A DNA stretch of 64,000 bases from the NCBI RefSeq assembly GCF_900108875.1, contig NZ_FNYJ01000001.1, positions 806,001-870,000 of the forward strand, in the 5' to 3' direction. This document shows, piece after piece, positions 52,264 to 61,253 of the stretch. Positions within the stretch are counted from its first letter, which is position 1, and every line of letters begins with the position of its first letter. The stretch comes from Pseudomonas sp. NFR16 (GTDB lineage: Bacteria > Pseudomonadota > Gammaproteobacteria > Pseudomonadales > Pseudomonadaceae). The position numbers were made by a program, and so were the translations under genes. The notes under the pieces were generated by a model, which was not told the DNA's origin, did no database searches, and saw nothing but the letters and a program-made list of their open reading frames with translations.

Positions 52264-54255
52264 TCAGAACGCGAAGCACGAGCAACCGAATGCGCCCCAG
52301 AAGCCCTGGAAGTCGCTGACCGGGACTTTCGACATGCGCGCCTTGTCATGGCTGTGTGCGTGAACGCCGCAAGGCCCGCTGCACTGGTGAACGGCAGCGG
52401 CCATCGGCGCACCGGCGCGCCAGTGGCCCGGCACCTTGGCGACCGGCGACCAGTCCGGCAGAACCGGTACGCTGGGCGGCGACAGGTCGTCGAATTCGGC
52501 GGCGCCGTACACGACCTTGCCGTCGACGACCGTCAGCACCGACTCGATCCACTTGATCGACTCTTCCGGGACGCTGAAGAAGTCCTGAGACAAGGCGACC
52601 ACGTCAGCCAGCTGGCCGACCTTGATCTGGCCTTTCTTGCCCTGCTCGGATGAGAACCAGGCGCTGCCGCGGGTGAACAACTCCAGGGCCGTCTCGCGGG
52701 ACAGGCCCTCCGGATACAGTTCCAGACCGCCAACGGTGCGGCCGCTGACCATCCAGTACAGCGAAGTCCAAGGGTTGTAGCTGGACACGCGGGTGGCGTC
52801 GGTACCCGCGCCGACCGGCACGCCTTCGGCCAGCATGCGTTTGATCGGTGGCGTGTGCTCGCCGGCCTTGGCGCCGTAACGCTCGACGAAATATTCCCCC
52901 TGGAAAGCCATCCGGTCCTGGATGGCGATGCCGCCGCCCAGCGCCTTCACCCGTTCGATGTTCTTCGGCGTGATGGTTTCGCAGTGGTCGAAGAACCACG
53001 GAATGCCATTGAACGGGATGTCGCGGTTGACCTTCTCGAACACATCAAGCATGCGCGAGATCGACTCGTCGTAGGTCGCGTGCAAACGGAATGGCCAGCG
53101 ATGCTCGACCAGGTGGCGCACCACCGGCTCAAGGTCCTGCTCCATGCCAGGCGGCAGGTCCGGGCGCGGTTCGAGGAAGTCTTCGAAGTCGGCCGCCGAG
53201 AATGTCAGCATTTCACCCGCTCCGTTGTGCCGCAGGAAGTCGTCGCCCTGGTGCAGTTTGACGGTGCTGGTCCAGTGTTTGAAGTCGCTGAGTTCTTCTT
53301 TCGGTTTCTGGGTGAACAGGTTGTAGGCAATGCGCACGGTGAGTTGCTTTGCGTCCGCGAGCTGGGTGATCACCTCGTAGTCGTCCGGGTAGTTCTGGAA
53401 ACCACCACCGGCATCGATCGCGCTGGTCAGGCCCAGGCGGTTCAGCTCGCGCATGAACTGGCGCGTCGAGTTGACCTGATATTCCAGCGGCAGCTTCGGC
53501 CCCTTGGCCAGCGTGGAGTACAGAATCATGGCGTTGGGTCGTGCCACCAGCATGCCGGTCGGGTCGCCATTGCTGTCGCGCACGATTTCGCCGCCCGGCG
53601 GGTTCGGCGTGTCGCGGGTGTAACCGGCCACGCGCAGCGCGGCACGGTTGAGCAGCGCACGATCATAGAGGTGCAGGACGAACACCGGCGTATCCGGCGC
53701 GGCCTGATTGAGCTCTTCCAGCGTCGGCATGCGTTTTTCGGCGAACTGGAATTCGTTCCAGCCACCGACCACGCGCACCCACTGCGGCGTGGGCGTGCGA
53801 TCCGCCTGGGCCTTGAGCATGCGCAGCGCGTCGGCCAGCGAAGGTACGCCTTCCCAGCGCAGTTCCAGGTTGTAGTTCAGACCGCCACGGATCAGATGCA
53901 GGTGCGAGTCGTTCAGGCCCGGAATGACGGTGCGCTTGTGCATGTCGATGACTTGAGTGGCGCTGGCGCGCATCGCCATGATCTCGGCATCGCTGCCGAC
54001 TGCTACAAATTTGCCGGCGGAAATGGCCACGGCGCTGGCCTTGGGTTTTTCCTGGTCAACCGTATGAAAGTTTCCGTTAAAGAGAATCAGATCGACGTTC
54101 ATCGTGTGTCCTTCGGCTGAAGATTGAGAGGCACCGACGGCAAAGCCGGTGACTGGTATTGAAGAGAAAATGGCGGCTGCCGCACTCAGCAACGAGCCTT
54201 TGGCGACGAAGCTGCGGCGCTCGTTGCTGACCGGGTCGTCGTTGTCATCCTTCAT
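52264..54255 (-). CDS. YtcJ-like amidohydrolase, probably exported by Tat-like signal
   Basis: 663 residues. An N-terminal RRSFVAKGSLLSAAAAIFSS segment looks like a twin-arginine signal. The metal-dependent hydrolase core has GLNDSHLHL (HxH), LHATYDE, DHCETI and GTDATRV in the expected order for the amidohydrolase superfamily. The C-terminal about 50 residues carry a Cys/His-rich tail (HQCSGPCGVHAHSH, then FGCSCF), which is unusual. Substrates of YtcJ-like proteins are largely unknown. The next two genes follow without gaps. Confidence 0.82.
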   Translation of the reverse strand: MKDDNDDPVSNERRSFVAKGSLLSAAAAIFSSIPVTGFAVGASQSSAEGHTMNVDLILFNGNFHTVDQEKPKASAVAISAGKFVAVGSDAEIMAMRASATQVIDMHKRTVIPGLNDSHLHLIRGGLNYNLELRWEGVPSLADALRMLKAQADRTPTPQWVRVVGGWNEFQFAEKRMPTLEELNQAAPDTPVFVLHLYDRALLNRAALRVAGYTRDTPNPPGGEIVRDSNGDPTGMLVARPNAMILYSTLAKGPKLPLEYQVNSTRQFMRELNRLGLTSAIDAGGGFQNYPDDYEVITQLADAKQLTVRIAYNLFTQKPKEELSDFKHWTSTVKLHQGDDFLRHNGAGEMLTFSAADFEDFLEPRPDLPPGMEQDLEPVVRHLVEHRWPFRLHATYDESISRMLDVFEKVNRDIPFNGIPWFFDHCETITPKNIERVKALGGGIAIQDRMAFQGEYFVERYGAKAGEHTPPIKRMLAEGVPVGAGTDATRVSSYNPWTSLYWMVSGRTVGGLELYPEGLSRETALELFTRGSAWFSSEQGKKGQIKVGQLADVVALSQDFFSVPEESIKWIESVLTVVDGKVVYGAAEFDDLSPPSVPVLPDWSPVAKVPGHWRAGAPMAAAVHQCSGPCGVHAHSHDKARMSKVPVSDFQGFWGAFGCSCFAF

Positions 54256-54877
54256 GATCCGCTCCGGGCACAGCCTTTGGCCGGGCGTTCAGCCAGGGGG
54301 CGAAGAGGCGCGTGGCCTGCGGCATCAGCAGGTAAACCACCAGCAGAACGATGGTCACGGTGACGAGCGCGGTGCTGATCACGTAGTTGCCCAACAATGG
54401 AAAGCGGCTGAACACCGGCCCCCACAACAGCGGGATCAACAGCGTCAGCGGGCAGATCACCAGAAAGGTCACGCACGCCTGTTTCCAGCGCGGGGGCGGC
54501 GGCGTGTCACTGGCCGGCACGAACCAGAACTCATTGTGCGGATTGACTTCGGTGCGGTCGCCGTCGGCCAGCATCGGCGCGGCCTCGGCCACCAGCTCAC
54601 GGCGTTGCTCGGAGTCCATCCAGCTTTGCATGGCGTCGGTGGAGCAGAAGCGCAGCACGCAGGTGAACATTTTCAGGCCATCGGCGTTGCCGCGAATCAC
54701 GTCAACGCCCAGATGCCCCGCGTAACTGCCGGCAATAGCGACGGTGCGGCGCAACCAGGCTTCGTACTGCGCCTCGCACCCGGCCTTGACCCGGTGCTTG
54801 ATCACCAGCGTGACGATTTCGTCGGCAGACAGTCTGGACGTCGGGGCGACGTCAACGGCGAGGGTGGATTCAGGCAT
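54245..54877 (-). CDS. ABM-domain protein with C-terminal membrane segments
   Basis: 210 residues. An N-terminal ABM/dimeric ferredoxin-like domain (LVIKHRVKAGCEAQYEAWLRR, GHLGVDVIRGNADGLKMF) is followed by two membrane helices (FLVICPLTLLIPLLWG and STALVTVTIVLLVVYLLM). It overlaps the amidohydrolase start by 11 bases and the DoxX stop by 8, showing a tight operon. Confidence 0.8.
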   Translation of the reverse strand: MPESTLAVDVAPTSRLSADEIVTLVIKHRVKAGCEAQYEAWLRRTVAIAGSYAGHLGVDVIRGNADGLKMFTCVLRFCSTDAMQSWMDSEQRRELVAEAAPMLADGDRTEVNPHNEFWFVPASDTPPPPRWKQACVTFLVICPLTLLIPLLWGPVFSRFPLLGNYVISTALVTVTIVLLVVYLLMPQATRLFAPWLNARPKAVPGADHEG

Positions 54878-55286
54878 AGCGTAAGGCTCCGGGAAAACGA
54901 ACGTTGAGCGCCAGACGACCGGGTCCGGCGATCAGTACACTGGTGAAAATTATCAGCAACAACCACCCGAACTGGCCCTGCTCCACGCTCCAGTCTCCGT
55001 GCACGACCACCAGCGCCACCAGCAGCAGGAAGAGAATAGGCAGGCAGGCGAGACGCGCCAGTACGCCGGTCAGAATCAGCAGCGGACACAGCACTTCGGC
55101 GAAGATCGCCATGCTCAGGGTCAGGCTGGTACCCAGATGGAAAGGGTCTTCGATCAGCGCCAGCTGCGCCTTGAAATCAAGCAGCTTGGGCAGGCCGTGG
55201 ACGAACAGCAGGAATAGCGCGCCTGCGCTTCGCAGGAACAGAAGGCCCAAGTCCTGCGCACGGTCATTAAAGCGGGAGTAAGTCAT
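54870..55286 (-). CDS. DoxX family membrane protein
   Basis: 138 residues with four hydrophobic helices. LGLLFLRSAGALFLLFVHGLPKL and LCPLLILTGVLARLACLPILFL are typical of DoxX/DoxD-like quinone-related proteins. It is the first gene of the DoxX-ABM-amidohydrolase operon. Confidence 0.88.
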   Translation of the reverse strand: MTYSRFNDRAQDLGLLFLRSAGALFLLFVHGLPKLLDFKAQLALIEDPFHLGTSLTLSMAIFAEVLCPLLILTGVLARLACLPILFLLLVALVVVHGDWSVEQGQFGWLLLIIFTSVLIAGPGRLALNVRFPGALRYA

Positions 55287-55452
55287 CGTGCATCCATCGA
55301 TTCATGAAAATCGCGTCAGGTGTTCGGCCGTTCGCGAGCAATGAATCCATAGTGCAGTCACAGGTTGGCGGGGTATTGAACAGACGTGCTCTGAATGGTC
55401 GGTTTGTGCCCGTCAGGCGTCAGCAACCGACGCCTGATGCTTTCCAGTCGTT

Positions 55453-56373
55453 TCACGGCATCGGCCGGGTTTCCTGCGACATGTACTCGGTGATCCGCGA
55501 ACGCAGCCAACGCTCGGCCGGGTCGTTGTCGTGCACGCCAGCCCAGACCATCGACAGCTCGGCGGGCTCGATCGGGAACGGCGGATCCTCTGCGCGTAAT
55601 GCGCAGCCCTCGACCAGCGCACAGGCAGCGTAATCGGGCACGGTGGCAATCAGTTCGGTGCCGGCAAGCAAGGCTCGCAGCCCGCTGAACTGAGGCACGG
55701 CGACCACCACCCGCCTCGCTCGGCCGACCTTCGCCAGGTCGATGTCGATGTTGCCGCTCAGGTCTCCTGAAAACGACACCATGGTGTGCGGCCGCTCGCA
55801 GTAATCGTCCAGGGTCAACGTGCCCGGGCGTTTGTCACCGCGCAGCACCTTGACGCCGATGTCGCGCAGTTTCTTGCGCTTGGCGTTGGCGGGCAGTTCG
55901 GTGGTGTAGCTGATGCCAACGGAGATTTCGCCCGAGGCCAGCAACGATGGCATCAGCAGGAAGTTCGCACGGCGCACCACGACGATGATGCCGGGCGCTT
56001 CCTCCCGCAGCCGCGTCAACAAGGGCGGGAACAGACCGAACTCGGCATCATCGGACAGGCCGATGCGGAAGACGTCGCAACTGGTGGCCGGGTCGAATTC
56101 CTTGGCGCGGCTGACCGCACCGGAAATCGTGTCCAGTGCCGGCTGCAATTCCTTGAGAATCGCCAGCGCCCGGGCCGTGGGCTCCATCGCCCGGCCATTG
56201 CGCAGCAGCAAGGGGTCGTCGAACAGATCGCGAAGCCGCGCCAGCGCCGCACTGATCGCTGGCTGGCCCATGAACAGCTTCTCGGCGACCCGCGTCAGAT
56301 TCCTTTCGAACATCAGTGCTTCGAAGATGACCAACAGGTTCATGTCGACGCGGCGCAGGTCGTTGCGATTCAT
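55453..56373 (-). CDS. LysR-family regulator (NahR/LeuO-like subgroup)
   Basis: 306 residues (MNRNDLRRVDMNLLVIFEALM...). It has an N-terminal HTH and a full effector domain. Located 166 bases upstream of the DoxX operon and on the same strand, a likely regulator of it. Confidence 0.87.
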   Translation of the reverse strand: MNRNDLRRVDMNLLVIFEALMFERNLTRVAEKLFMGQPAISAALARLRDLFDDPLLLRNGRAMEPTARALAILKELQPALDTISGAVSRAKEFDPATSCDVFRIGLSDDAEFGLFPPLLTRLREEAPGIIVVVRRANFLLMPSLLASGEISVGISYTTELPANAKRKKLRDIGVKVLRGDKRPGTLTLDDYCERPHTMVSFSGDLSGNIDIDLAKVGRARRVVVAVPQFSGLRALLAGTELIATVPDYAACALVEGCALRAEDPPFPIEPAELSMVWAGVHDNDPAERWLRSRITEYMSQETRPMP

Positions 56374-56490
56374 TCAGAAGTTCCGGGATCAGCGTTGAGG
56401 AAGCCTGAACTATGCCAGACAGGCGCAGGTATACACAGCGCGCCGATGTCCGGATTGTACGTTTGTGCGGTTGATCAAGGTCCCTGCCGC

Positions 56491-57204
56491 TCAGTTGGCA
56501 CACAGACGCTCGCGCGCCGCTGTCTGCACTTGAGGGCGGCCGCGCCCCATCGAGCGTCGCCAGTTGAACGGGGTCATGCCGACCACACGCGTAAAGACGC
56601 GGGTGAAATGCGACTGATCGGCGAAGCCGCAGTCCAGGCTGATCTGCGAAATACTCAGCAGCGAGTCCGCGAGCAGGCCCTTGGCCTTGTCCAGACGCAT
56701 CTGCAGAAACCAGTCCCGCGGCGACAGACCTGTGTTCTTCTTGAACGCCCGGGAGAAATGACTGCGAGACAGCGAGCATTCTCTGGCAATGCGTGCGATC
56801 GACAGGCCTTTGTCCATCTGGCTGGACATCAGCTCCTTGGCGCGTCTCTCCTGCCAGGGCGATAACGCGACCCGGGCTGCGGGCTGTTCCACCTCTTCAG
56901 GCTCAGCGCGAGGCGCGGTGATGCGAACCAGTTCGTTGACCTGACGCTGGCTGATGCCCAGCGATTCGAGCACAGATCCCAGCACATCGTGGATCAGCGC
57001 ATCGGCTTCGCTCGGCAACATCGATGCACCGCTGTTGTGCGTGACCGTCCTGTCCGGGCGATGCTCGTGATTGCTCGCCAGTTGCGCCACTACCTGCATC
57101 GCCGAGGACAGCAATGCGACGGGCTCGGCGTGCTCCGGTGCGTCGGAAGGCATCAGTCCAGCGAGTACGGCTTCGCGTATCAATAACGGGTTGAATGCGT
57201 TCAT
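56491..57204 (-). CDS. AraC-family transcriptional regulator
   Basis: 237 residues from ATG 57204. The C-terminal two-HTH AraC domain (KGLSIARIARECSLSRSHFSRAFKKNTGLSPRDW, then SISQISLDCGFADQSHFTRVFTRVVG) is complete. The N-terminus has no cupin-type sensor fold that I recognise. It may be a stress/catabolism regulator for the nearby operons. Confidence 0.88.
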   Translation of the reverse strand: MNAFNPLLIREAVLAGLMPSDAPEHAEPVALLSSAMQVVAQLASNHEHRPDRTVTHNSGASMLPSEADALIHDVLGSVLESLGISQRQVNELVRITAPRAEPEEVEQPAARVALSPWQERRAKELMSSQMDKGLSIARIARECSLSRSHFSRAFKKNTGLSPRDWFLQMRLDKAKGLLADSLLSISQISLDCGFADQSHFTRVFTRVVGMTPFNWRRSMGRGRPQVQTAARERLCAN

Positions 57205-57430
57205 CAAGGCGCTCCAGCTTCACAGATGGCAGTGACTGAAGTCTGTGCGGATGCCTTCTTAAAGTCCTTCTCGGGGTATTAAATGTTCTGAAGCAGGACT
57301 GAATGCCGCCCGCCCGCCGCGGTTTTTTTGCCCCGTTTAAGAACGTTTAAGATCACCCCAAGGACAAGCGCGTGGCGCACGCTTATCGTGCCAGTCTCCA
57401 CAAGGCCTGGTTCGCTGCGAGGGACGGCAA

Positions 57431-58075
57431 GTGACCACCCGATACGTCGCTGGTATCTCGATTCCTGACAGCGCAATGGCCCGCGTTGCGACCGAGCTGA
57501 TGCGCGATACCCAGTCTGACCTGCTGCTGGAATCGGCCTTGCGCACCTTTGTGTTCGCTCGCCTGTTGGGCCAGAGCCGCCAGCTGAGCCATGACAGCGA
57601 TCTGCTCTACGTCGCTGCACTGTTCCTGCGCATCGGCATCACCCCGCTCTACGACCATTCGCAGCGACGTTTCGAGGTCGACAGCGCCGATGCCGCGGCA
57701 CAGTTCCTGTGCGGGTTCGGTCGATCGCCGGACGACATCGCCCAGGTCTGGGATGCGATCGCCCTGCACACCACACCGGGAATCCCCCACTACAAACAAC
57801 CACTGACGTCGCTGTTGGCCAGCGCCGTCGAGACCGACTTGCTCGGGACTCACTGCCAGCTGTTCACCTCAGGTGCGCTGGCCGGGATATTCAGCGCATT
57901 CCCGCGCGAGCCCGGCTTCAAGTTCAAGTTGCTCCACGCCTTGGCAGTCGGCCAGTTGCACCGGCCGCAGAGCACTGTCGGCACGGTCAACGCCGATGTG
58001 CTGTCGTTTCATGAGCACCGATTCATCGCCGGCGGATTCTGCGAACGCCTCCTGGCATCCACCTGGCCTTACTGA
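57431..58075 (+). CDS. HD-domain-like metal-dependent hydrolase (cyanamide-hydratase-type)
   Basis: 214 residues from a GTG start. The helical arrangement of HD proteins is partly visible: SALRTFVFARLLG with a later DLLYVAALFLRIG (HD motif degraded to RIG), and IALHTTPGIPHYK. The His/Asp metal pair of classic HD hydrolases is not complete. Ddah/cyanamide hydratase-like folding is the nearest analogy. It is convergent with the kinase gene. Confidence 0.6.
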   Translation: MTTRYVAGISIPDSAMARVATELMRDTQSDLLLESALRTFVFARLLGQSRQLSHDSDLLYVAALFLRIGITPLYDHSQRRFEVDSADAAAQFLCGFGRSPDDIAQVWDAIALHTTPGIPHYKQPLTSLLASAVETDLLGTHCQLFTSGALAGIFSAFPREPGFKFKLLHALAVGQLHRPQSTVGTVNADVLSFHEHRFIAGGFCERLLASTWPY

Positions 58076-58107
58076 GCGCGAACGGCTGCGACCCCGCGCA
58101 GGTGGTA

Positions 58108-60387
58108 TCAGCGGGCGACGGGCAACGTAAAGACGAACGTCGCGCCGCCGTAGCGCGCAGGCATTGCGTAGAGGTTGCCGCCATGGGCCTGAATGATCGA
58201 ATGACAGATCGCCAGGCCCATGCCCATGCCTTTGTCCTTGGTGGTGAAGAACGCGTTGAACAGCTTGTCCATATGCCGCGAATCGATACCGGGGCCAGTG
58301 TCTTCGACGCTCACCACCAGATACTCGTGACCGACCACTTCACTGGTGATCGACAGCCGACGCAGCACCTGATCCCCGGCGCTCATGGCATCCAGCGCAT
58401 TGAGGATCAGGTTCAGAATGACCTGCTGCAACTGCACGCTGGAGGCATAGACGCGCAAGGGTGAACGCGTCAAGTGCGTGGTCATCAGCACCTTCTGCTG
58501 CTCCACCTCGACCAGCGTCAGTGCCACGACATGGCGGATCACGTCGTTGATCAGCAAACGGCGGCGGTGATGCGGTCCCTGCCTGGCCAGCGTCTGCAAC
58601 GCCTTGACGATCTCGCCGGCGCGTCGGCCGTCGTTGACAATGTCACGCAGGCCGTGCAGCGCCTCCTCGACCTGCGGCGTCTCGCGGTTGAGCCAGCGCA
58701 AGCTGGCGGCGGCATTGGACACGATCGAGGCCAGTGGCTGGTTGATTTCATGGGCAATCGACGCCGCCAGCTCTCCCATCACCGTCGCCTGCGCCACTTG
58801 AGACAGCTTAGCCCTGGCACTGCGCAGCGCATTTTCGACGTCCTGGCGGCGGGCGTTTTCTTCGAGCAACTGGTGGTGCAGGCGCGCGGTTTCCAGCGAC
58901 ACCGCGGCCTGCCCCGCGAGCAGCTCAAGCACCCCGGTATGGCAACTGGTGAACACGCCCGGCGCCAGGTTGTTTTCCAGGTACAGCACGCCGATCACCT
59001 GGCCCTGCTTGATCAGCGGCACGCACAGCGCCGAGCGCACCTGATGCTGCTCAAGGTACTGGTCATCGCCGAAGTACCGGTCGGCACTGACGTCCTCGAG
59101 CACCAGCCGCTGCTGGGTGCGCATCACCCGGTAGAGAATCGACAGCGGCAGATCGGCCCTGCCGGGCACTTGTTCGACCAGTTCGATCTGCAGGCCTTCC
59201 TCGCCGCCCTGGCCGATCGCGCAAATCATCGGCGCGTCGTTTTTGACCAGCAGCAACAGCGCGCGCTGGGCGCCGGCATGAATGATGGTGTTGCGCATGA
59301 GGATTTCGATCAGGCGATCTTGCTGACTTTCGTCGCGCATCGCCTGAGCGGCCTTCATTACCGACGACAGGTCCAGCGTGTCACGCCCGCCGAGCATGGT
59401 CACCGAGGTACGTGGCACCAGCCCGGCCTCCGCGGGCAGTGCCGCCGTGCCTGGGTAGCTCAGCGAAGGTTGCCGGTGAGCTTCGCATTGTCCGGGCCGA
59501 AAATCGGCGATGTCGCGAAACTGCCGCCATTGCCGCAGGCACTCCCCCAGATCGGCGCGCACGCTCAGCGCAGATTGATAGCGATCATCCGGGTTCTTGG
59601 CGATCAGTTTGAGCACCAGCTGCGAAAGCGCAGGCGGAATATCGCCCCGAAAGTGGGTCAGCGCAGGGGGCTGCCGCGCCACGTGACAATAGACCCACTC
59701 CACCGCGTCACGCGCCTCGAACGGCAGGCGACCGGCGAGCCATTCATAAAAGGTCATGCCCAGCGAGTACAGATCGCTGCGCTGATCGGCATGGCGCTCG
59801 ACGCGCCGAGACTGCTCAGGCGACAGGTAAGCCAGCGTGCCGCAGATCGCATCCGCCAACGGCAGAGCGGTCGCCGCACGCACATCGACACTCAGACCGA
59901 AGCCACCCAGGCGCACCACGCCGTCGGCGTCTTCCAGCAGGTTGCAGGGCTTGATGTCGCGATGCAGCAGACCGTGTGCGTGGGCGCCTGCCAGTGCATC
60001 GGCGGCGCCGATGGCCAGTTGCAGAAAACGATCGACCAGCAGTGCCGCTTCAGCGGGTTCTTGCAGCGCCTGAGCGCCGAAATCCTCCAGTATCAACCAC
60101 GGCCCCTCACTGGCAGTGAGCAAGGCCAAGGGTTGCAATGCCCATTGCGGCATCAATCGGCCAGCCAGGGAAAACTCATGTTCCAGTCGCCTGGCGACGT
60201 TGCCTGACGCATTGCTCGCAGACCTCACGGCGCGCCACTGCTGCGAGGTCTCTGCGTGACTGATCCGGTAATGAGCCAGTTCCCCGTCGAGCAGCAGCAA
60301 CTGCCAGACGAGCCGCTCCTGCCACTGAGGCCCGAAAGCTTCAGCGTTCAGATCGACTGCAGATGGCGCGTTGAACACACGGCTCAT
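58108..60387 (-). CDS. Hybrid Ser/Thr (pseudo)kinase-GAF-histidine kinase
   Basis: 759 residues from ATG 60387 (MSRVFNAPSAVD). A protein-kinase-like domain (about 1-290) contains LLHRDIKPCN (D144, N149) but the DFG motif reads G162-F163-G164 and the VAIK Lys position reads Arg, so it is probably a pseudokinase. A GAF-like domain (about 355-500) comes next, then a HisKA/HATPase module with the H-box ASIAHEINQP (His546) and G-box DTGPGID. The AAA-type ATPase domain of comparable hybrid kinases is missing. A response regulator and ATPase-regulator are encoded upstream. Confidence 0.85.
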   Translation of the reverse strand: MSRVFNAPSAVDLNAEAFGPQWQERLVWQLLLLDGELAHYRISHAETSQQWRAVRSASNASGNVARRLEHEFSLAGRLMPQWALQPLALLTASEGPWLILEDFGAQALQEPAEAALLVDRFLQLAIGAADALAGAHAHGLLHRDIKPCNLLEDADGVVRLGGFGLSVDVRAATALPLADAICGTLAYLSPEQSRRVERHADQRSDLYSLGMTFYEWLAGRLPFEARDAVEWVYCHVARQPPALTHFRGDIPPALSQLVLKLIAKNPDDRYQSALSVRADLGECLRQWRQFRDIADFRPGQCEAHRQPSLSYPGTAALPAEAGLVPRTSVTMLGGRDTLDLSSVMKAAQAMRDESQQDRLIEILMRNTIIHAGAQRALLLLVKNDAPMICAIGQGGEEGLQIELVEQVPGRADLPLSILYRVMRTQQRLVLEDVSADRYFGDDQYLEQHQVRSALCVPLIKQGQVIGVLYLENNLAPGVFTSCHTGVLELLAGQAAVSLETARLHHQLLEENARRQDVENALRSARAKLSQVAQATVMGELAASIAHEINQPLASIVSNAAASLRWLNRETPQVEEALHGLRDIVNDGRRAGEIVKALQTLARQGPHHRRRLLINDVIRHVVALTLVEVEQQKVLMTTHLTRSPLRVYASSVQLQQVILNLILNALDAMSAGDQVLRRLSITSEVVGHEYLVVSVEDTGPGIDSRHMDKLFNAFFTTKDKGMGMGLAICHSIIQAHGGNLYAMPARYGGATFVFTLPVAR

Positions 60388-60618
60388 GAAAACCCTTGAT
60401 GGCAACCCTTGATAACAACCACTGACAGCGCCGCCCGGGGTGCGCTGCATGGAAACTCCCGGCGTGCACGAAATCCGGTCAAGCAAACGATCGACACGAG
60501 CATCGATGTGGCGGGAGGAATAATAAGCTGAACTTTGTGCGGCTGATAGTTCACCGGATTGGAATGTCGTACGACATACCAGCTGCACATTTAACGATAT
60601 GGATATTTGTGCGGTTAT

Positions 60619-61236
60619 TTATTCGCTGAGGCTGCCAAGTCGCTCATTCATCTTCAGAAGTTCGATGACATTACGTGCGCTCATTTTCGTCATCACATGT
60701 TTTTTATGAACTTTGGCAGTGACTTCGCTAGTGCCCAGTTCAGCAGCAATCTGCTTGTTCATTTTGCCGGTAATCAGTAATGCCATGACTTGTTTTTCTC
60801 TGGGCGTCAGGCTCTCGAAGCGCTCACGAACATCGCAGGTCAATGAGCGCTCAGCCAGGCTGCGTGCGTCGCAGGCCAGCGCTTCGCGCACCAGATCGAG
60901 CAATTGTTCGGGCTCGAAGGGTTTGGTCAGGAACTCACGGGCACCCGCCTTGATGGCGCGCACCGACATGGCGATGGTGCCGTAACCGGTCATGAAAATG
61001 ATCGGAAAATGCTGACCGCGCTCGTGCAGAACCTGCTGCAGGTCGAAGCCGGTGCCGTGTGCCAGATTGACGTCGAGCAGCAGGCACCTGGGCCCTTCGG
61101 TCAGTGGTCTGGCCAGAAATGCCTCGGCGCTTTCAAACACTTCACAGGCGATGTCCGCCGAGTGGAACAGGCGCTGCAGGGAGGTGCGGATGGCCGAATC
61201 ATCGTCCACCACGTATACGTTGGGGGTCACACTCAT
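60619..61236 (-). CDS. FixJ/NarL-type response regulator
   Basis: 205 residues from ATG 61236 (MSVTPNVYVV). A receiver domain with D55 (CLLLDVNL), MTGYGT and K in FLTKPF is followed by a LuxR/FixJ HTH (LTPREKQVMALLITGKMNKQIAAELGTSEVTAKVHKKH). It is the probable phospho-acceptor of the histidine kinase downstream. It begins 17 bases after the ATPase-regulator stop. Confidence 0.93.
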   Translation of the reverse strand: MSVTPNVYVVDDDSAIRTSLQRLFHSADIACEVFESAEAFLARPLTEGPRCLLLDVNLAHGTGFDLQQVLHERGQHFPIIFMTGYGTIAMSVRAIKAGAREFLTKPFEPEQLLDLVREALACDARSLAERSLTCDVRERFESLTPREKQVMALLITGKMNKQIAAELGTSEVTAKVHKKHVMTKMSARNVIELLKMNERLGSLSE

Positions 61237-61253
61237 AAAACAGATCCGTCGCT

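Noticed and set aside
58474..60207. 577-residue frame antisense to the hybrid kinase
   Set aside because: Shadow of the kinase gene; composition (Gln/His/Arg-rich) is typical of antisense frames.
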